This document shows positions 34,430-39,121 of a stretch of DNA of 39,121 nt, one piece after another. A model generated the notes under the pieces. It saw nothing but the letters and a program-made list of their open reading frames with translations, did no database searches and was not told the DNA's origin. Position numbers and translations under genes: made by a program. Source of the stretch: Deltaproteobacteria bacterium (GTDB lineage: Bacteria; Myxococcota_A; Polyangia; JAAYKL01); the NCBI GenBank assembly GCA_016936575.1, contig JAFGXQ010000152.1:1-39121 (forward strand), read 5' to 3'. Position 1 is the first letter of the stretch; every line of letters starts with the position of its first letter.

Positions 34430-35026
34430 TTAATTGTACGTGAGAGTGAACAGCACACCGGGCTCGATGGTGGGATACTTGTAGTCTTCGTATTTCAGCG
34501 GTGCGATAACGAACCTGAATAGTCCGCCGATGCTCAGTTCGTCAGCGACAAAAACGTCGTAGCCGGCACCGAAATACATTATCAACCCTGTCGGGTCGTT
34601 TCCGGATGCATCCCCTTCCCAGACGGATTCCATTCCGCCCCAGCCGATAAAGAATGGGAAATGGAGACCTTTGTCGGACCATACATAAAAGTCAAATACC
34701 GTACCTATACCGAGCAAAAACTGTTTAAAATCTCCCAACAGCTCGCTCTCCGTTCCATCGACTTTATACTTGGGAGCGGGTGCCATATCTAAAAAGAAGC
34801 CACCGGCAATCACCAGATGCTTGGCAATTGTTCCGCCGATAAAAAACTGCGCCGGAAGCGTCAATCCACTGAATGTCGATTCCGTATCATCGACGGACAT
34901 ACGATACCCGCCGAGACCCACTCCGGCCTGCAGATAAAACCCGTCGTGAGTGCGCGGATCCGCTTTCGCCTGCGTACCAGCAATCAAACACACCGAAAAC
35001 ACCATCATTGCTAACCATTTGTACAT
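34430..35026 (-). CDS. Small outer-membrane beta-barrel protein
   Basis: A 198-residue exported protein. The signal peptide (YKWLAMMVFSVCLIAGTQAKA, cut probably after AKA) is followed by eight or so alternating hydrophobic strands rich in Gly and aromatic residues (GFYLQAGVGLGGYRMSV, HLVIAGGFFLDMA, FLLGIGTVFDFYVWS, LIMYFGAGYDVFVA). It ends in a strand that stops in an aromatic/polar pair (FTLTYN). The size suits an eight-stranded barrel of the OmpA/OmpX or OmpW-like class. ATG 35026 has AAAGG eight bases upstream; an upstream in-frame start lacks a signal. It is convergent with ttcA, with an AATCC/GGATT hairpin between. Function unknown. Confidence 0.75.
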   Translation of the reverse strand: MYKWLAMMVFSVCLIAGTQAKADPRTHDGFYLQAGVGLGGYRMSVDDTESTFSGLTLPAQFFIGGTIAKHLVIAGGFFLDMAPAPKYKVDGTESELLGDFKQFLLGIGTVFDFYVWSDKGLHFPFFIGWGGMESVWEGDASGNDPTGLIMYFGAGYDVFVADELSIGGLFRFVIAPLKYEDYKYPTIEPGVLFTLTYN

Positions 35027-35156
35027 CGGATAAGCCTTTCTCCCACGATAGAGAAGCACACCGCGCGCTCCGGTTCCCGTGGATTCAAATTACACAATGA
35101 GCAAAATCGTACATTAGAACTAAATTCTATGCGCATTCCGCCCCCGCGTCAAGAAA

Positions 35157-35225
35157 GACCTATAAGTCCTATAGGACCTATAAGACCTATACTATAAGTC
35201 CTATAAGTCCTATAAGACCTATACT
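35157..35225. repeat. 9-bp tandem array (R2), solo copy
   Basis: Seven to eight 9-bp units based on CCTATAAGT/CCTATAAGA. Same repeat type as 8561-8628 and 9300-9392 but with no four-helix-bundle gene beside it. It lies between the divergent beta-barrel and protease genes. The rest of that gap (35027-35156, 35226-35266) shows only start-site signals. Confidence 0.88.
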
Positions 35226-35266
35226 CGTTTCCTCAATAAACGACCCATTCGAAGGAAGATCAAAAA

Positions 35267-36976
35267 ATGACAAGATGGATTCTCTTTTTATCGCTGCTCG
35301 CCGCTGTCGGCGCCCCCGCACTGGTACGCGCCCAATCAGACCACATCGAGCGACTGGAAAAACTGGTTGAACAGGCACAGTCGATTCCCAATGCGCGCCC
35401 CATTAACCCGGCGTTTCTCGATTACATCGAACGCCTGAAAGCCGGCGACCAGGCGTTTTACACCGGTGAAACCATGCCCCATGCCACCGGGTATGTTCCC
35501 TCGCTGTTTGCCAAACCGTCGTTGGAAGCAGAGGAAAGCCCGATTTTACGCAAAGCGCCGCTTCCCGCACAGTTCGATTTAAGACCCGACGGCGTCACAC
35601 CGGCAAAAAACCAGGGGCAATGCGGCTCCTGCTGGGCATTTGCTTCAATCGGTTCTTTGGAGTCCAGCATCAAACTGGCCACCGGAGAAGAAATGGATTT
35701 GTCGGAAAACCATCTGAAAAACAGTCTGCTTCCGGAATCCGATCCCTGTGACGGCGGAAACACATTCAATGTGGCCTACTACACCAGCCGCGGAATTGGA
35801 CCGGTGCTGGAGTCCGATGACCCCTACGTTCCCGACAGCACCGATTCCTCCCCGTCGGGTCTGTCTCCCGCCCGGCTGGTGACCGAATTCGTGGAGCTTC
35901 CGTTCTATCGCAACGAGGTGACGCGCGACGAAGTGAAACAGATGATCATGACCTACGGTGCGGTGACCAGTTCACTGTATTTCGACCAGGTGGGCGACTC
36001 ATACAATGAATCCACCAACTCGTATTACTACGCCGGAGAATTCAGTGAAGAAACCAACCACGCGGTGCTGCTGGTGGGCTGGGATGACAATTACGCGGCA
36101 TCGAATTTCTCCACCCCGCCCGCCGGAGACGGCGCATGGATCGCCAAGAACAGTTGGGGCGAAGAATGGGGCGACAACGGATTCTACTATCTGTCGTACT
36201 ATGACTCAATTGTGGGTTTCGAAGCCCTGGCGTTTTCAAAATCCGTTGCCCCGGAAACCGTCGACGACGTGTACGAACTCGCCCAGGACGGCTGGTTATC
36301 CAGCTGGGGAGACGGCGATGAAGACTTCGGCGCCATCACCATCACCGCCCGAAACGACGCATACCTCAAAGGAATCGGCATCGACATTTTCGGTGCGAAC
36401 ACCCGCTATGCGGTGACGGTGTACAAAAACCAGATAGAAGGCGACCACCTGAGCGGAGACGCCCAACCGACCATGGAGGGCACCTTCAGCTACGCCGGAT
36501 ACTCTACGGTTGACCTGGGAGACCTTCCGATTACCGCCGGAGAAATAGTCACGATTGTGGTAGAAACGCACACTGCCTCCTATGAAGATGTATCACTTGG
36601 CACCATACGGGTGCCGTCAGTGCCCACCATGTGGCTCTACGATGAATCTGAATCGCTGCAATGGACGCCCGGGCAAAGCTATTTCAGCAACGACGGGGTC
36701 ACCTGGACCGACTTCGCAGAGTTGGGAGACGAAACGTCGGGTATGCATATTGCGTATCGCGTGTTCGCCGGGGACGAACCCGGTGGAATGGAAGACCCTG
36801 CCGACGACACCGACAATAGTGACGACACGGAGAACGATGACGACCCCGACAACACAAATGGCGAAACCGACACCGACGGCGAAACCTACGGCGACCCCGA
36901 CGAAGGCTGCGGCTGCACCACCCTGGGCAATCAAACCGAAACAACCGGCCTCCTCACATTGTTATTCGGAATCTGA
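35267..36976 (+). CDS. Secreted papain-family (C1A) cysteine protease with lectin-like domain
   Basis: A 569-residue exported peptidase. The signal peptide (residues 4-22, cut after VRA) leads into a propeptide-like helix, then the C1A fold: NQGQCGSCWAF with Cys122, TNHAVLLVGW with His265 and AKNSWGEEWG with Asn295. Residues about 330-510 form a beta-rich lectin-like domain common behind bacterial C1A proteases. An acidic Asp/Asn/Thr linker (about 512-545) and a GCGC motif with a short hydrophobic tail (LLTLLFGI) end the protein. This ending looks like a shortened MYXO-CTERM-type sorting signal without the usual arginine cluster. ATG 35267 follows GAAGGAAGA. The active-site set is complete. 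Confidence 0.88.
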   Translation: MTRWILFLSLLAAVGAPALVRAQSDHIERLEKLVEQAQSIPNARPINPAFLDYIERLKAGDQAFYTGETMPHATGYVPSLFAKPSLEAEESPILRKAPLPAQFDLRPDGVTPAKNQGQCGSCWAFASIGSLESSIKLATGEEMDLSENHLKNSLLPESDPCDGGNTFNVAYYTSRGIGPVLESDDPYVPDSTDSSPSGLSPARLVTEFVELPFYRNEVTRDEVKQMIMTYGAVTSSLYFDQVGDSYNESTNSYYYAGEFSEETNHAVLLVGWDDNYAASNFSTPPAGDGAWIAKNSWGEEWGDNGFYYLSYYDSIVGFEALAFSKSVAPETVDDVYELAQDGWLSSWGDGDEDFGAITITARNDAYLKGIGIDIFGANTRYAVTVYKNQIEGDHLSGDAQPTMEGTFSYAGYSTVDLGDLPITAGEIVTIVVETHTASYEDVSLGTIRVPSVPTMWLYDESESLQWTPGQSYFSNDGVTWTDFAELGDETSGMHIAYRVFAGDEPGGMEDPADDTDNSDDTENDDDPDNTNGETDTDGETYGDPDEGCGCTTLGNQTETTGLLTLLFGI

Positions 36977-36999
36977 CAATCGCGAAACCCAATGGCTCA

Positions 37000-39121
37000 C
37001 TATTTCACAAAAGTGAATGATGTGCCGTCATCGGAAGTGCCGACAAGCTGATTGCCGTTTACTTTGTACGTATCGTTTCCATGCCGGTAATGCAGCAGCA
37101 GTGTGTCTCCGGACACCGACCAGGTTCCGGTCATGCGGCTGACATATCCGTTGGAATTCAACGGAGAGTATTCTTCTGCAGACGTTCCGTCGCTGTTCAG
37201 CAGGATATAGTGGTAAGAAACCAACCGTTTGCCATCAGAGCGACTGACAAAATTGTACTTACCCGCGACCCCGCCGCCCGCACCACCGCTGTTCGCCGGG
37301 GCAGTCTCGGTATCGACAGACGCCGTATCCGTGTCTGCCGACGGCGTTTCAACCGACGACGACGTGTCCTTCGAGGCCGAGCCGGTATCGATGCTTTCTG
37401 TCTTTTTCTGCACGGTGTCTCCTGCGGTGTCGACCGCGCCCGTATCAACTGCTTTCGAGGGGGCTTTCTTGTCGTCAGGTGTCTCCTGCTGCTTGGGGCA
37501 GACCGCGACGGCGCCCAGTTGAATTTCAGAAAGCCCCTGCGCGTTCTTAAACGGTACCTCCACCGTGAATCCCGCTGCGGTTGCGCTGAATGTTCCTTCT
37601 TTCACCACCGACGGCAAAGACACCTCAAAACGCCCGTCGGCGGTGTACATGGTGGAATACTCGGTTTCGTCCCACATCAGATGCACCTGCCCTGACTGCT
37701 GCGCCGCATCGCAATCGTTGAGCGTACCGACCACATACGTCATTGGCGGTACAGACAAATCGATGGTTTCCGACGCGCCAGCATCAATGGGGCCGGCATC
37801 CATATCAATGTCGAACCCTTTAAAATTCATGCGCACCTTGAGTGCCTTGCCCGCCGGTACACCCAGCTGGTAATGCCCCTGGGCGTTGGTGACCGCACTC
37901 AATTTATCGACCTGTACTTTCTGCCCTGCCAACGGTCTGCCGTTGCGATCAATCACCTGACCGGTCACCGTGGCCGCACCGGATTTGGCTCCCACATTCC
38001 AAACCGAAAAATGCGACACATTGCCCGTTGCAATACCGTCCACCACCATGGCGCCGCTCTCTTCTTTCCAGCGGCCGCTCTCAAAATCATACGAAAACAA
38101 CCCCTGTGCCTGCCCTGCGACAACACCGGGCGCCGGCATCGACAACGTCGCGGTTTTTCCCTCCGCCAGCTTCACCTCCGCACCGGAGGCGTCTTCCATC
38201 TCGACAAAAATCAGCGCCGCACTGTCGATGATAAAATCGGTTCCATCATTTCCCTTTCCCGAAAGCGCGCCGTCTCCGGGCGACAGTTCACCGAACAACG
38301 GATGGTCCGGCGTAAAGTGGGCCATCTTCACCACCACATCATCGGTACCCGACGCCACCCCCTGCGCCGGAAACTGCACAGATGCACCGCCCGGCGTTGT
38401 CGCTTTTCCACCGTTGCTGTTTTGAATGGTCGTCACCTGCGCATCGGTATTCAGCGAAATCAACGCCACCCGCAGCTGCGTGGCCGGCACGTTGGACTTC
38501 ACCATCCGTTGCGAGCGCGCGTATGATTCCTTGCTGAAGGTAACCGGCAACTCGGGTGTTTGAGCCGAAATCTTCTCCAGCATGAACGTTCCCCATTGCC
38601 CGGTAATGACTTCCTGCTCACCCGCGCGCACCGTTACCCCGCTGAGCGGACGCTTATTTGCATCAGTCACAACGCCGTACACAGTTGATTCACCGGAGCC
38701 TCCGCAGGATTTCGCAAACATCAATGCCACCGCGCCCCACGCCAGTATCACTAGTAGTGCCGCTGCAACAGCAAAAAGAATCTTCTGCCCGTTTCGCGAA
38801 TGCAAGCCTGAGTTCTGCGCGGGAGCAGCAGCGCTTGCGCGACGTCGCTTCACCAACGCAATGATAAACACAATCACCCCGCCGAGAAGCAGGGGCACCA
38901 CCGCCAGCAGTGCCAGTATCCACAACAGGGAGCTGCCCGACTCCCCATCGGTGTTCTTTTCTGAAGACAAACCGCTCGTTTTCTTCTCCATCGCGCTATC
39001 TCCCGATTTCAGTTTCGAGTCACCGGCAGCAGTTCCTCCCGCCGCGACCGCGGTGTTTTGCGGCACTCCGCTTTCAGCAATCACTGATGCCAGATCAATC
39101 CACCAATCTTCTTTCTGATAC
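37000..39121 (-). CDS. Membrane protein with carboxypeptidase-regulatory-like domains, 5' end beyond the window
   Basis: The frame stays open to the right edge, so the true start may lie outside; the first in-window start is a GTG at 39084. In the visible ~707 residues there are two membrane segments (SLLWILALLAVVPLLLGGVI and ILFAVAAALLVILAWGAVAL) flanking a basic loop. Two carboxypeptidase-regulatory-like beta domains follow (STVYGVVTDANKRPLSGVTV and ATVTGQVIDRNGRPLAGQKV). After them come a Thr/Asp/Ser-rich linker (DTGAVDTAGDT and similar) and a C-terminal lipocalin-like beta region (GTWSVSGDTLLLHYRHGND). No catalytic motif is seen. It is convergent with the protease gene. Likely a surface or envelope scaffold. 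Confidence 0.75.
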   Translation of the reverse strand, partial: YQKEDWWIDLASVIAESGVPQNTAVAAGGTAAGDSKLKSGDSAMEKKTSGLSSEKNTDGESGSSLLWILALLAVVPLLLGGVIVFIIALVKRRRASAAAPAQNSGLHSRNGQKILFAVAAALLVILAWGAVALMFAKSCGGSGESTVYGVVTDANKRPLSGVTVRAGEQEVITGQWGTFMLEKISAQTPELPVTFSKESYARSQRMVKSNVPATQLRVALISLNTDAQVTTIQNSNGGKATTPGGASVQFPAQGVASGTDDVVVKMAHFTPDHPLFGELSPGDGALSGKGNDGTDFIIDSAALIFVEMEDASGAEVKLAEGKTATLSMPAPGVVAGQAQGLFSYDFESGRWKEESGAMVVDGIATGNVSHFSVWNVGAKSGAATVTGQVIDRNGRPLAGQKVQVDKLSAVTNAQGHYQLGVPAGKALKVRMNFKGFDIDMDAGPIDAGASETIDLSVPPMTYVVGTLNDCDAAQQSGQVHLMWDETEYSTMYTADGRFEVSLPSVVKEGTFSATAAGFTVEVPFKNAQGLSEIQLGAVAVCPKQQETPDDKKAPSKAVDTGAVDTAGDTVQKKTESIDTGSASKDTSSSVETPSADTDTASVDTETAPANSGGAGGGVAGKYNFVSRSDGKRLVSYHYILLNSDGTSAEEYSPLNSNGYVSRMTGTWSVSGDTLLLHYRHGNDTYKVNGNQLVGTSDDGTSFTFVK

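Overview
The window looks like chromosomal DNA from an uncultured or little-studied bacterium of the old Deltaproteobacteria (Myxococcota/Bradymonadota-like or a relative). This is an inference, not a placement. It rests on two large secreted lipoproteins with long Asp-Thr repeat linkers, EGF-like and beta-helix domains, an F-type ATP synthase operon with both b and b' subunits but without a and c, and a giant fused 2-hydroxyacyl-CoA dehydratase activase. Base composition is moderate and coding density is high.

Layout. 1-4.3 kb: a hairpin repeat family (R1) next to a small GIY-YIG nuclease gene, a beta-helix lipoprotein with a 6-bp minisatellite, and a decayed membrane-protein gene carrying an R1 copy. 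4.4-11.2 kb: an accessory stretch with an AbiE-type toxin-antitoxin pair, an Lhr-like helicase, a four-helix-bundle gene bracketed by 9-bp tandem arrays, tRNA-Thr(CGU), a DUF1016-SNase fusion and an OsmC protein. A pair of 55-bp identical direct repeats (R3) brackets the helicase plus four-helix-bundle segment. 11.4-17.3 kb: the dehydratase activase and a convergent hybrid histidine kinase. 17.3-24.2 kb (minus strand): an EGF-repeat lipoprotein followed by what reads as a ribosomally synthesised modified peptide (RiPP) operon: a 53-residue precursor-like peptide, an HPr-kinase-like protein, a PqqD-like peptide chaperone, a radical SAM/SPASM enzyme and an S26-type peptidase with a Ser/His pair. 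24.4-30.6 kb (minus): atpF'-atpF-atpH-atpA-atpG-atpD-atpC with a good promoter. 30.7-39.1 kb: a GAF protein, pdxA-ttcA, a small outer-membrane beta-barrel, a third 9-bp array, a secreted papain-like protease, and a carboxypeptidase-regulatory-domain membrane protein cut by the window end.

The most interesting item is the RiPP-like operon. Its candidate precursor (minus strand, 20013-20174) overlaps the start of the kinase gene in another frame. It has a Tyr-x-Lys-Pro leader motif, a Cys-Gly...Cys core and a C-terminal serine. The C-terminal serine suits a kinase family whose members phosphorylate the last serine of lasso-peptide precursors, yet no lasso cyclase is present. The second theme is repeats: four small structured repeat families, some with compensatory stem changes, sit beside particular genes (GIY-YIG, four-helix bundle) or inside a decayed one.
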